Below, piece after piece: positions 8,511-16,935 of a stretch of DNA of 64,000 nt. Below the pieces are notes generated by a model. The model had not been told where the DNA came from, searched no databases, and saw only the letters and a list, made by a program, of their open reading frames with translations. Made by a program: the position numbers and the translations under genes. Source of the DNA: Sandaracinaceae bacterium (GTDB lineage Bacteria; Myxococcota_A; Polyangia; Polyangiales; Houyiibacteriaceae). The stretch is taken from the NCBI GenBank assembly GCA_016706685.1, contig JADJJE010000015.1, positions 62,001 to 126,000 of the forward strand, given 5' to 3'. Positions within the stretch are counted from its first letter, which is position 1. Every line of letters starts with the position of its first letter.

Positions 8511-9478
8511 GCGACGAGAGCCACACGCGCAGCGGTCACGCTGCCTTCTTGGACATCGAGGCCGCCGTGGACGACGGTGCGCCGCGCTCGTTCTTCGTGG
8601 ACGCGAACGGCATCCGCCACCACGTGCTCGAGTGGCTGCCGCCGGCGGGGGTCACGCCGCGCGGTGAGGCGGTGCTGCTGTGCCACGGCTTCCTCGACTT
8701 CGCGCACAGCTACGTGCTGGTGGCGGTGCCGCTCGCGGCGCTGGGCTACCGCGTGCTGGCCTTCGACTGGCGCGGACACGGGCAGAGCAGCTGGGTGGCT
8801 CCGAGCGGCTACTACCACTTCCCAGACTACGTGCAGGACCTCGAGCGCCTCTTGCCGCAGCTGGTGGCGGCCGACGAGCCCGTGCACCTGGTGGGCCACT
8901 CCATGGGCGCCACGGCCTGCGCCATGTTCGCGGGCGTGCGCAGTGAGCGGCTGCGCTCCGTGTCGCTTCTGGAGGGCCTCGGGCCGCCCAGCTCACCGCT
9001 CGAGAGCGCGCCGGACCGCTACAAGAGCTGGCTCACGTCGTGCGCGCGCGTGGAAGAGAAGCCCGAGACGCTGATCGCGGATCTCGACGACGCGTTGCGC
9101 CGCATGCGGGTGCAGAACAGCCAGCTGGGCGGCGCGTTCGGGCGCTTCCTGGCGGGCAAGGCCACGCAGCCGGCGGCGGAGGGGAAGCTCACGTGGCGCT
9201 TCGACCCGCGCCACCGGACCATGTCGCCGCTGCCCTTCAGGGCCGAGATGTTCTGTGCGTTCCTGGCACGCATCAAGGCGCCCACGCTGGTGCTGCTGGG
9301 CGAGAAGGGCTACCGCCTGGCCGACGAGGCCGCGCGCTTGGCGGTGATGCACGAGCCCACGGTGCGCGAGATCGCGGCCACGGGGCACATGCTGCACTGG
9401 TTCGCGCCGGAGGCCGTGCTCGAGTCGCTGACAGCGCACTTCGCGCGAGCCACTCAGGCTGCTCAGTCGTCCAGCTGA
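8507..9478 (+). CDS. Alpha/beta hydrolase
   Basis: 323-residue alpha/beta-hydrolase-fold enzyme. Seen: oxyanion-hole segment LLCHGFLDFAHSY, the DWRGHGQSS turn typical of epoxide-hydrolase or esterase relatives, nucleophile elbow VGHSMGAT with Ser132, and a C-terminal catalytic histidine at 294 in ATGHMLHWF. The start overlaps the ThiO-like stop as ATGA, so it is the third gene of the acyl-CoA dehydrogenase unit. Its 3' end overlaps the convergent cinA gene by 16 bp. The substrate is unknown; context suggests acyl esters, but only weakly. Confidence 0.85.
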   Translation: MSDESHTRSGHAAFLDIEAAVDDGAPRSFFVDANGIRHHVLEWLPPAGVTPRGEAVLLCHGFLDFAHSYVLVAVPLAALGYRVLAFDWRGHGQSSWVAPSGYYHFPDYVQDLERLLPQLVAADEPVHLVGHSMGATACAMFAGVRSERLRSVSLLEGLGPPSSPLESAPDRYKSWLTSCARVEEKPETLIADLDDALRRMRVQNSQLGGAFGRFLAGKATQPAAEGKLTWRFDPRHRTMSPLPFRAEMFCAFLARIKAPTLVLLGEKGYRLADEAARLAVMHEPTVREIAATGHMLHWFAPEAVLESLTAHFARATQAAQSSS

Positions 9479-10707
9479 CCGAGCGCGCTGCGCATCATGA
9501 TCCGCAGGGCCGTGTAGGCGGCCAGCGTGCGGATCTGGTCGCGCTCGCCCGGGAAGAGGCGGTGGCGCGTGACCGTGGGCTGACCGTCCATGGCGATGCC
9601 GAACCAGACGGTGCCGATGGGCTTGTCCTCCGACCCGCCACCCGGGCCGGCGATGCCGGTGATGCTCACGGCCAGGCTGGCTCCCGAGATGCGGCGCGCG
9701 CCCTCGGCCATCTCGGCGGCGACCTCGGCGCTCACGGCGCCATGCGCGCGGATGACCTCGGGGTTGACGCCCAGCATGCGTGACTTGGCGGAGTTGGCGT
9801 AGGCCACGGCGGAGAGCAGCACGTAGTCGCTGCTGCCAGGAACGTTGGTGAGCATGGTGGCCGCCAGGCCTCCGGTGCACGACTCGGCCAGCGCCACGGT
9901 GAGGCCCTTGTCGCGCAGCGCGCGCCCCACGGCGTCGGAGAAGGTGTCGTCACGCTCGCCGAAGATGCAGTCGCCCAGGCGCTGCCGCACGGCGGAGGCG
10001 GCCTCGTTCGCGATGCGGACCGCGTCCCCCTCGGTGGCCGCGCGCGCGTGGATCTTGACCTCGATCTCCGGGAACGAGGCGCGGTAGCCCAGCGTGACGC
10101 CGAACTCTTCGGCGATGCCGCCGAGCAGGCCCGCCACGCGCGACTCGGTCTTGCCGAACGTGCGCAGGTGCACCTGGTGCGTGTTGCGCTCCGCCTGCGA
10201 GGCGATGGCCGGCACGATGGACTCGCGGAAGAGGTGCCGCATCTCGCGTGGCACGCCCGGCATGAAGTAGCAGGTGGCGTCGCCGAGAGGCAGCGCGAAG
10301 CCGGGCGCGGTGCCCACCGGGTTGGGGATGACGCTGGCGGTCTCCGGGCGGTCCGCTTGCTTCGCGTTCTCGTCCGGCATGACGCGCCCGAACGAGGCGT
10401 ACTTCTTCTTGATGGCGTCCAGCACCACGGGGTCGCGCAGCAGTGGCTGGTTGGCCGCCTGCGCGGCCGCCGCTGCGGTGAGGTCGTCCGACGTGGGCCC
10501 GAGGCCGCCCGTCACGATGACCACCGAGGCCTTCGTGGCGAGGCGCCGCAGCGCGTCCACGATGAGCGGGATGTCGTCTTCCACGGTGGCGTGCTCGTGC
10601 ACGTCGAACCCGAGCGTGATGAGCTGCTCGGCCAGCCAGGTGGCGTTGGTGTCGACGAGCTCGCCCCGGGTGAGCTCGGTACCGATGGACAGGATCGCGG
10701 CGGTCAT
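9463..10707 (-). CDS. cinA: CinA-family protein (molybdopterin-binding/COG1058 domain plus NMN deamidase domain)
   Basis: 414-residue two-domain CinA. Residues about 1-170 form the MoCF/COG1058 domain (ILSIGTELTRGELVDTNATW, TGGLGPTSDDLTA, PGVPREM), linked to pyrophosphatase activity in the family. Residues about 255-414 form the CinA C-terminal nicotinamide-mononucleotide deamidase domain (LAESCTGGLAATMLTNVPGS, SITGIAGPGGGSEDKPIG). The full-length fusion is the usual bacterial form and acts in pyridine-nucleotide salvage. The ATG at 10705-10707 fits the family N-terminus. The region in front of the start is an unusual palindrome-rich 440 bp. Confidence 0.93.
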   Translation of the reverse strand: MTAAILSIGTELTRGELVDTNATWLAEQLITLGFDVHEHATVEDDIPLIVDALRRLATKASVVIVTGGLGPTSDDLTAAAAAQAANQPLLRDPVVLDAIKKKYASFGRVMPDENAKQADRPETASVIPNPVGTAPGFALPLGDATCYFMPGVPREMRHLFRESIVPAIASQAERNTHQVHLRTFGKTESRVAGLLGGIAEEFGVTLGYRASFPEIEVKIHARAATEGDAVRIANEAASAVRQRLGDCIFGERDDTFSDAVGRALRDKGLTVALAESCTGGLAATMLTNVPGSSDYVLLSAVAYANSAKSRMLGVNPEVIRAHGAVSAEVAAEMAEGARRISGASLAVSITGIAGPGGGSEDKPIGTVWFGIAMDGQPTVTRHRLFPGERDQIRTLAAYTALRIMMRSALGQLDD

Positions 10708-10766
10708 TGGGGTCGCAGAGAGTGCCAGCCCGTCTTGGGTAGGGCAATAGCGGTGCTGGGCGGGGT

Positions 10767-11057
10767 CCGGGTGCCTCCTCCTGCTGTCTCCGGGTGGGAT
10801 CACGGTGGCGTCGTCGATCGGAGGGGGACGGGCACCCTGGTCTGCGGGGCCGGTCGCGCTGGCGCTCCCTCGGGTGCCTCCCCCATTTCCGTGCGTCCTG
10901 CGGACGCTGAAATGGGGCCCCCCCCACCCCCGCTGCCCAGGGCGCCCGTCCCCCTCCTGCGGTGGCGTCTCGTGGGAGCACGCGGGTGGGCTCGACGGAG
11001 GAGGCACCGGGCCCTTTTTCGCCGTCGGGGCTCGACGGAGACGGGTGGCACCCGTCT
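10767..11057. repeat. Nested inverted-repeat element between cinA and a small lipoprotein gene
   Basis: The 439-bp gap 10708-11146 has no gene but holds concentric inverted repeats. An outer pair lies at 10767-10781 and 10997-11010 (one extra base). A middle pair of 20 bp at 10820-10839 and 10938-10957 matches at 19 of 20. An inner hairpin pairs 10881-10889 with 10909-10917 and 10893-10898 with 10902-10907. A separate 19-bp palindrome lies at 11039-11057 and a 13-bp direct repeat at 10988-11000 and 11028-11040. A T-run (11015-11019) follows the outer arm. It may be a degenerate non-coding mobile repeat or a long structured leader; no transposase is present. Confidence 0.7.
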
Positions 11058-11146
11058 AGCTCGGCGTGGGGTCAGCTGGGCTCGGGGTGCGGGTGTGCGT
11101 CCACCGGGGGCGTCCGCCTGGTCCGGTACGACGGGGCGCGGCGCTG

Positions 11147-11383
11147 CTACCGGCAGACCACTCCTGGGTACTGGTCCGTCGATTGCCTCCACGGTGTCCA
11201 TCCAGGCGGAACCTGCACGCTGTGGCCTTCGATGTTGGACACCATCCGCAATCCAGGTGACGCCGCACGCTGATTTGGCCCGGTTCGCTCGTCCGCCTGG
11301 CAGTGGACCTGCGCGACCTGCGTTGCTGCACAACCGACGACGGCGCCGAAGAGCGCGATGAGAAAAGCCTGCCTCTTGTTCAT
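11147..11383 (-). CDS. Small secreted protein, probable lipoprotein
   Basis: 78-residue protein not assigned to any family. The ATG at 11381-11383 is backed by a strong AGGAG seven bases upstream. The N-terminus MNKRQAFLIALFGAVVGCAA is a short basic stretch, a hydrophobic core and a lipobox-like AVVGC with Cys18. The remaining 60 residues are polar with one further cysteine at each end, and the segment NIEGHSVQVPPGWTPW could be the conserved core. Divergent from the cytochrome-b5-like gene and separated from cinA downstream by the palindrome-rich element. Function unknown. Confidence 0.7.
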   Translation of the reverse strand: MNKRQAFLIALFGAVVGCAATQVAQVHCQADERTGPNQRAASPGLRMVSNIEGHSVQVPPGWTPWRQSTDQYPGVVCR

Positions 11384-11558
11384 TGTCTTCTCCTTGCTTG
11401 GACCCGGCATATTACACCACGCATCTTGCGCAGCCGAACCAGCGCGCCCGTGCCCGCCGCGACCCCTGCCCCGCCCCGGCGGATCGATCACGCGACCAAG
11501 CACACCCGGAGTGACCCGGGCCTTGTCGCCTGCCCACGCCGCGTGCTCTGATCAACCC

Positions 11559-11978
11559 ATGGGCCTCCTCGGAAAGATCGTTCAGAACACCAAGTTCGTC
11601 GCCAAGGCCGTCCGCGCCGTCACGCGCGACCGCGTCTCTCCCCCGGCGCAAGCCCCGCTGCCGGTGGGCGAGGTGCGCGACTACACCGCCGCCGAGCTGA
11701 CCGCGTACGACGGCAGCGACCCCACGCGGCCCGTGCTCCTCTCCATCGAGGGCCGCGTGTTCGATGTCACACCCGGCCGCAGCTTCTACGGGAAGGGCGG
11801 CCCCTACGAGATGTTCGCGGGCAAGGAGTGCGCCGTCGCCCTCGCCAAGATGAGCTTCGACGCCGCCGACGTGCACGGCGACACCAGCACCCTCGAAGCC
11901 GAAGAGCGCGAGAAGCTCAACGACTGGCGCGAGACCTTCGAAGGCAAGTACCGCGAGCTGGGCCGCCTGCTGCCGTAG
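11559..11978 (+). CDS. Cytochrome b5-like heme/steroid-binding domain protein (MAPR type)
   Basis: 139-residue protein with a cytochrome-b5-like domain of the membrane-associated progesterone-receptor type (residues about 45-125): VRDYTAAELTAYDG, the VLLSIEGRVFDVT core, and FYGKGGPYEMFAGKECAVALAKMS. Unlike true cytochrome b5, this family lacks the bis-histidine HPGG heme ligands and uses tyrosines, consistent with the Tyr residues seen. The N-terminal 40 residues are basic with no clear transmembrane helix. The stop lies 12 bp from the convergent GAPDH stop. The partner redox or sterol system is not visible nearby. Confidence 0.85.
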   Translation: MGLLGKIVQNTKFVAKAVRAVTRDRVSPPAQAPLPVGEVRDYTAAELTAYDGSDPTRPVLLSIEGRVFDVTPGRSFYGKGGPYEMFAGKECAVALAKMSFDAADVHGDTSTLEAEEREKLNDWRETFEGKYRELGRLLP

Positions 11979-11990
11979 GAGCTCAACCTC

Positions 11991-13433
11991 TCAAGCCGGC
12001 AGCGTGGGCGGCCGCACGCCGGCCATGTGCTGCACCAACCGCATCACCTGGCAGCTGTACCCGTACTCGTTGTCGTACCACACGTACAGCACGCAGCGGT
12101 TCTGGTCCGTGATGGTGGCCGTGGCGTCCACGATGCCCGCGTGGCGGTTGCCCACCAGGTCGCTCGAGACGATGTCCGGCGAGGTGAGGTAGTCGATCTG
12201 GTCCTGCAGGGGCGAGTCGATGGCCACCTTGCGCAGGTGGTCGTTGAGCGCGTCCTTCGTGATGGGCTGGCCCAGCGTGAGGTTCAGGATGGCCAGCGAC
12301 ACGTTGGGGGTGGGCACGCGGATGGCGTTGCCGGTGAGCTTGCCGGCCAGCTCGGGCAGGGCCTTGGCCACGGCCTTGGCGGCGCCCGTCTCGGTGATGA
12401 CCAGGTTGAGCGGGGCCGCGCGCCCGCGCCGCGCCTTCTTGTGGAAGTTGTCGATCAGGTTCTGGTCGTTGGTGTACGAGTGCACCGTCTCCATGTGGCC
12501 CGACTGGATGCCGTACTGGTCGTTGATGACCTTGAGCACCGGCACGATGGCGTTGGTGGTGCAGCTGGCCGCCGACACGATGGAGGCGTCCGCCGCGAGC
12601 GTGCCGTCGTTCACGCCGAACACGATGTTGGGCACGTCGCCCTGGCCCGGCGCGGTGAGGATGACCTTGGCCGCGCCCTTGGCCTTCAAGTGGCGCCCGA
12701 GGCCGTCGCGGTCGCGCCAGATGCCCGTGTTGTCCACGATGATGGCGTCGCGGATGCCGTACTGCTCGTAGTCCACGTCTTCCGGGGCGTTCGAGTACAG
12801 CACGCGCACCATGTTGCCGTTGATGACCAGCGCGTTGTCCTCTTGGTCCACGCGGATGGTGCCGCTGAAGGGCCCGTGGATGGAGTCGCGGCGCAGCAGG
12901 CTGGCGCGGCGCTCGAGGTCGCCCTCCTTGCCCGGACGCACCACGATGGCGCGCAGGCGGAACTTGTCGCCGCCGCCGATCTTGTCGATGAGGATGCGCG
13001 CCATCAGGCGGCCGATGCGGCCGAAGCCGTAGAGCACCACGTCCTGGGGCTCGCGGCGCATGGGCTCGCGGCCCGTGTTCAGGCTGGCGAGCTGGCTGCG
13101 CACGTAGTCGGCGAAGCTGCCCTCCACCTGGTCACGCCCGAAGTTGCGGCGCAGCTTGCCCACGTCCACCTTGGCGGGCGCCAGGTCCATCGCGGTCATC
13201 GCCTCGATCGCGGTGAACGTGTCTTCGAGCGGGAGCTCGAGTCCGTCCAGGCGGCGCGCGGCGCGGTGGGCCTTGATGATCTCGAGCGGCGTGGCCTGCA
13301 CCAGCGACACACCGTGGATCAACAGCACGATGCCGTGCCTGCGGTACAGCGCCCCCAGCAGCGGCAGCATCCGCTCGGCTAGGTCTTCGCGCTTCTGCCA
13401 TTCGGCGAGGTAGGTCTCGGACTTGTCGGCCAT
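11991..13433 (-). CDS. gap: Glyceraldehyde-3-phosphate dehydrogenase, long form with N-terminal extension
   Basis: 480-residue glycolytic dehydrogenase that converts glyceraldehyde-3-phosphate, NAD(P)+ and phosphate to 1,3-bisphosphoglycerate. Residues about 125-480 are the standard enzyme: VLYGFGRIGRLMARIL nucleotide fold, SAASCTTNAIVPVLK with catalytic Cys291, and C-terminal WYDNEYGYSCQVMRL. The first 125 residues are an extra helical domain (starting ADKSETYLAEWQKREDLA), a known variant of about 480 residues in several Proteobacteria and Bacteroidota. No strong Shine-Dalgarno precedes the ATG. Monocistronic and convergent with the cytochrome-b5-like gene. Confidence 0.93.
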   Translation of the reverse strand: MADKSETYLAEWQKREDLAERMLPLLGALYRRHGIVLLIHGVSLVQATPLEIIKAHRAARRLDGLELPLEDTFTAIEAMTAMDLAPAKVDVGKLRRNFGRDQVEGSFADYVRSQLASLNTGREPMRREPQDVVLYGFGRIGRLMARILIDKIGGGDKFRLRAIVVRPGKEGDLERRASLLRRDSIHGPFSGTIRVDQEDNALVINGNMVRVLYSNAPEDVDYEQYGIRDAIIVDNTGIWRDRDGLGRHLKAKGAAKVILTAPGQGDVPNIVFGVNDGTLAADASIVSAASCTTNAIVPVLKVINDQYGIQSGHMETVHSYTNDQNLIDNFHKKARRGRAAPLNLVITETGAAKAVAKALPELAGKLTGNAIRVPTPNVSLAILNLTLGQPITKDALNDHLRKVAIDSPLQDQIDYLTSPDIVSSDLVGNRHAGIVDATATITDQNRCVLYVWYDNEYGYSCQVMRLVQHMAGVRPPTLPA

Positions 13434-13777
13434 CGCGCCGGAAGGTAGCCGAAAGCCTCGCTGACGCCAGTCGGACCGAGCGGGCTAGTGCGTTTCACGG
13501 CCGGCCCCCACGTGGGCTCTAGGGCCTTGGTGCCCGCTTCCGCGAGATCAAGGCGTCAGGCGGAGACAGGGTACGCGCGGGGCATGTGGAGGGCCTTGGC
13601 AATGGAACGCTGCGGAAGGTCTTGGATGGAACACACACGCCGATCGTCGCGACCCTATCTCCAGCCTGACAATGACCATTCTGGGGGACGCACGTTTCGG
13701 AGCGGTTTCAGTACCGCAACATCGTCGTCATCGCGCACGAGTTGCCCCGCGCGCGATGACCGGACGACCGCGTTCGC
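13434..13777. other. Intergenic region without a supported gene
   Basis: 344 bp between the GAPDH start and the ahcY stop, less GC-biased than its surroundings. It must contain the GAPDH promoter on the minus strand. Open frames on the plus strand (up to 98 codons, 13488-13784) have unnatural composition and no ribosome-binding site, so I see no gene. No clear terminator for ahcY was found. Confidence 0.6.
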
Positions 13778-15100
13778 TCAGTAGCGGTAGCGCTCGGGCT
13801 TGAACGGGCCCTCGGGCGTGACGCCCAGGTAGTTCGCCTGCTCCACCGACAGGATGGTCAGCTTGGCGCCCAGCTGGCCGAGGTGCAGCGCCGCCACCTT
13901 CTCGTCCAGGTGCTTCGGCAGCACGTAGACCTCACCGCGCTCGTACTCGTCCTGGTCGTTCCACAGCGTGATCTGCGCCAGCACCTGGTTGGTGAAGCTG
14001 TTGCTCATCACGAAGCTGGGGTGACCGGTGCCGCAGCCCAGGTTCACCAGGCGGCCGCGCGCCAGCACGATGATCCGCTTGCCGTCCGGGAAGATGAAGT
14101 GGTCGACCTGCGGCTTGATCTCTTCTTCCTTCACGCCGTTCGCCGGGTTGGTCAGGTACGAGATCTCGATCTCCGAGTCGAAGTGCCCGATGTTGCAGAG
14201 AATCGCCTGGTTCTTCATGCGCTTCATGTGCTCGCCGGTGACGACGTGGAAGCAGCCCGTGGCGGTGACGACGATGTCGGCGATGGGCGCCACTTCGTCC
14301 ATGGTCACGACCTGGTAGCCCTCCATGCACGCCTGCAGCGCGTTGATGGGGTCCACCTCGGTGATCATGACGCGCGCGCCCTGACGCGAGAGCGCCTGCG
14401 CGCAGCCCTTGCCCACGTCGCCGTAGCCGCAGACCACCGCGACCTTGCCGGCGATCATGACGTCGGTGGCGCGCTTGATGCCGTCCACCAGCGACTCACG
14501 GCAGCCGTAGAGGTTGTCGAACTTCGACTTGGTGACCGAATCGTTCACGTTGATGGCCGGGCAGAAGAGGCCGCCCGCCTTGCTCATCTCGTAGAGGCGA
14601 TGGACGCCCGTGGTGGTCTCCTCGGAGATGCCCACGATCTTGTCCTCGCCCTCGAACCACGAGGGGTAGTGCTTGTGGATGATGGCCGTGAGGTCACCGC
14701 CGTCGTCGAGGATCATGTTGGGGCGCTTGCCGCCCTTGAAGGCCTCGAGCTGCTGGTAGATGCACCAGTCGTACTCTTCCTCGGTCTCGCCCTTCCAGGC
14801 GAAGACGGGCACGCCCGTGGCGGCGATGGCGGCCGCGGCGTGGTCCTGCGTGGAGAAGATGTTGCAGCTGGTCCAGGTGACCTCGGCGCCGAGCGCGGTG
14901 AGCGTCTCGATCAGCACGGCGGTCTGGATGGTCATGTGCAGGCAGCCCGCGATGCGCGCGCCCTTGAGCGGCTGCTTCTCGCCGAACTCGCGGCGGAGGG
15001 CCATGAGGCCGGGCATCTCGTGCTCGGCGATCTTGATCTCGCGACGGCCCCAATCGGCCAGCGACATATCGGCAACTTTGTACTTCAGCTGTTCGGTCAT
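13778..15100 (-). CDS. ahcY: S-adenosylhomocysteine hydrolase
   Basis: 440-residue adenosylhomocysteinase, which splits S-adenosylhomocysteine to homocysteine and adenosine using tightly bound NAD and keeps the methylation cycle running. Recognised by ADMSLADWGRREIKIAEHEM at the N-terminus, the SCNIFSTQDHAAAAIA substrate segment, the NAD fold VAVVCGYGDVGKGCAQAL, and the C-terminal KPERYRY. Length and motifs are complete. Its ATG (15098-15100) overlaps the stop of the upstream ArsR-methyltransferase gene as ATGA, so the two are an operon and probably share the operator at 16164-16183. Confidence 0.97.
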   Translation of the reverse strand: MTEQLKYKVADMSLADWGRREIKIAEHEMPGLMALRREFGEKQPLKGARIAGCLHMTIQTAVLIETLTALGAEVTWTSCNIFSTQDHAAAAIAATGVPVFAWKGETEEEYDWCIYQQLEAFKGGKRPNMILDDGGDLTAIIHKHYPSWFEGEDKIVGISEETTTGVHRLYEMSKAGGLFCPAINVNDSVTKSKFDNLYGCRESLVDGIKRATDVMIAGKVAVVCGYGDVGKGCAQALSRQGARVMITEVDPINALQACMEGYQVVTMDEVAPIADIVVTATGCFHVVTGEHMKRMKNQAILCNIGHFDSEIEISYLTNPANGVKEEEIKPQVDHFIFPDGKRIIVLARGRLVNLGCGTGHPSFVMSNSFTNQVLAQITLWNDQDEYERGEVYVLPKHLDEKVAALHLGQLGAKLTILSVEQANYLGVTPEGPFKPERYRY

Positions 15101-16152
15101 GAGCTCTTCTTCTCTCTGTTTCTCGGTGAGGCTTCTCGGGGGAAGTCGGGAAGGGGGGACACGGGGCGGCGCGCCACGAGCACCTGCCAGTCGAGGTGCG
15201 CGTCGGGGCCGTTCCCGCAACGGACATGGGGGATGCGATGGATGCTGGGGTCCGTGAGCTGCGCGCGCGTGGCCAGCTGGCGCAGCTCCTCGGGCGTGAA
15301 GCCCAGCCACAGGTCGGCCTGCTGCTCGCGCAGGGCCTCGTCCTCGTGGGCCAGGTAGTCCAGCACCACCAGCGCGCCACCCGGGGCCAGCAGCTCGGCC
15401 AGTCGCCGCACGGCTTCTTGCGGACGTGGGGCGTGGTGCAGCACGCGCGCGGCGAACACCACGTCGGCGCCACCCAGCGAGGCCACGTGCGCGGCGACCT
15501 CGGCGGCGTCGTAGGCGGTGTGCAGCAGGTCCACGTTCCGGTAGCCACGGCGCGCCAGGCGGGCCCTTGCCTGCGCCACGCGGGCGTCCGAGCGATCCAC
15601 GGCCACCACGTGGTCGAACACGGGCGCCAGCACGTCCAGCAGGCTGCCGTCGCCGGTGCCCGCGTCCACGGCCACGCGCCGCTGCGCGATCAGGGGCGCC
15701 AGCGCCGACAGATAGGCAGGCAGCTCGGGCGGCAGGTCGGGCGTGCTGGCCTCCACCGGCTGGGCGAAGAACTCGCGGGCTTCGTCGTCGCGTGCGGCCA
15801 CGATCTCGGCCACCCGCGCGAGGCTGCCGTCGGCCGTGCAGAGCCGCATGCCCGCACGCAGGGCGTCGTGCACCACGGCGTCGTCGGTCTGCCCGAGGGC
15901 CAGCGCCACCAGCGCGCGGGTTCCCTGCTTGCGCACGGCCAAGAGGCCGCCTTCCTTGAGCGCCTTCACCCGCCGCGACACGTTGGGCTGCGACTCGCCC
16001 AGCAGCTCGGCCAGCTCGCCCACGGTCAGCTCTTCGCTGCTGGCCAGCGCCAGGAGCCGCAGCCGCTCGGGCTCACCCAGGAGCTTGTAGAGCTCCCAGC
16101 GAGGCGTGCTGGACCCACTGAGCGAGTCCGGGCTGGCGACGGGGTCCGGCAT
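15097..16152 (-). CDS. ArsR-family regulator fused to a SAM-dependent methyltransferase domain (SahR-like)
   Basis: 351 residues. Residues about 15-90 are an ArsR-type winged helix (LLGEPERLRLLALASSEELT, ELLGESQPNVSRRVKALKEG); the usual metal-binding cysteines of ArsR/SmtB are absent. Residues about 140-330 are a class I methyltransferase (VAVDAGTGDGSLLDVLAP SAM loop, VVFAARVLHHAPRPQEAVRR, GGALVVLDYLAHED). Fusions of this type next to ahcY are known in Proteobacteria, where SahR is an S-adenosylhomocysteine-responsive repressor of methionine-cycle genes. The methyltransferase fold is therefore more likely a SAH/SAM sensor than an enzyme (inference). First gene of the ahcY operon; a palindrome lies just upstream of its start. 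Confidence 0.88.
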   Translation of the reverse strand: MPDPVASPDSLSGSSTPRWELYKLLGEPERLRLLALASSEELTVGELAELLGESQPNVSRRVKALKEGGLLAVRKQGTRALVALALGQTDDAVVHDALRAGMRLCTADGSLARVAEIVAARDDEAREFFAQPVEASTPDLPPELPAYLSALAPLIAQRRVAVDAGTGDGSLLDVLAPVFDHVVAVDRSDARVAQARARLARRGYRNVDLLHTAYDAAEVAAHVASLGGADVVFAARVLHHAPRPQEAVRRLAELLAPGGALVVLDYLAHEDEALREQQADLWLGFTPEELRQLATRAQLTDPSIHRIPHVRCGNGPDAHLDWQVLVARRPVSPLPDFPREASPRNREKKSS

Positions 16153-16163
16153 GAGCCCCCTCT

Positions 16164-16183
16164 ATATGCGAACATTCGTATAT
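16164..16183. promoter_or_regulatory. Candidate ArsR/SahR operator
   Basis: ATATGCGAACATTCGTATAT is a palindrome with nine-bp arms (eight of nine pairs match) around a CA centre, in an AT-rich pocket 11 bp upstream of the ArsR-methyltransferase start. Position over the likely promoter and the symmetric shape fit an autoregulatory ArsR-type operator controlling this gene and ahcY. A GAGGGGG ribosome-binding site lies between it and the start. Confidence 0.65.
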
Positions 16184-16212
16184 CTGCAAATAGCCTCGCC
16201 CAGGGCTTGCCC

Positions 16213-16854
16213 TCAGCCCTGCTGGATGCGCTTCTTCGAAGCCGCCCAGCCGCAGATGGGGCAGCCGGCCATGTCGTGCCGCTGCGCCGGGCAGTGCTCG
16301 CGCCCGAAGAAGATGATCTGCAGGTGCGCCCGGTTCCACGTGTCCTCGGGGAACAGCGCCTTCAGGTCCCGCTCGGTGGTCTCCACGTTCTTGCCGCTGC
16401 TCAGCCCCCAGCGCTCGGCCAGCCGGTGAATGTGGGTGTCCACCGGGAAGGCCGGCACCCCGAAGGCCTGCGCCATGACCACCGACGCGGTCTTGTGCCC
16501 CACGCCGGGCAGGGCCTCGAGGGCCTCGAAGCTGGCTGGCACCACGCCCGCGTGCCGCGAGACCAGCAGCTCGGAGAGAGCCTGGATGTTGCGGGCCTTG
16601 GTGGGCGCGAGGCCCACCTGCCGAATGTGCTCGAGGATGGTCTCGACGGGCAGCGCGGCCATGGCCTCCGGGGTGTTGGCGGCCGCGAAGAGCGCCGGGG
16701 TCACCTGATTGACCTTCTTGTCGGTGGTCTGGGCGCTGAGCAGCACCGCCACAAGCAGGGTGAAGGGGCTCTCGTGGTCCAGCGGGATGGGCTGGGTGGG
16801 GTAGAGCTCGTCCAGCTGGGCCAGGATGCGCGCGGCTTTCTCCTTTCGCGTCAT
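16213..16854 (-). CDS. nth: Endonuclease III family DNA glycosylase with incomplete [4Fe-4S] motif
   Basis: 213-residue base-excision-repair glycosylase/AP lyase for oxidised pyrimidines. The helix-hairpin-helix plus catalytic lysine LPGVGHKTASVV (Lys121) and the catalytic aspartate PVDTHIHRLAERWGL (Asp139) are intact. The C-terminal cluster loop is abnormal: cysteines at 188, 198 and 201 only, where E. coli has four in C-x6-C-x2-C-x5-C. No fourth cysteine occurs before the stop, and the first spacing is nine residues. The protein may bind a different or no cluster. The stop lies 60 bp from the divergently placed regulatory region of the ArsR gene. Confidence 0.9.
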   Translation of the reverse strand: MTRKEKAARILAQLDELYPTQPIPLDHESPFTLLVAVLLSAQTTDKKVNQVTPALFAAANTPEAMAALPVETILEHIRQVGLAPTKARNIQALSELLVSRHAGVVPASFEALEALPGVGHKTASVVMAQAFGVPAFPVDTHIHRLAERWGLSSGKNVETTERDLKALFPEDTWNRAHLQIIFFGREHCPAQRHDMAGCPICGWAASKKRIQQG

Positions 16855-16935
16855 GGGGTTGGTCGTAGCACAGGGGGCGCGCCGTTTGGCGCTTCCTTTG
16901 CCTTTGAATCCGCGTTCGTGGACAATCGAGATCGC

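Noticed and set aside
13488..13784. 98-codon plus-strand open frame in the GAPDH-ahcY gap
   Set aside because: No ribosome-binding site, composition rich in Arg/Ser/Thr without structure, and overlaps the end of ahcY.
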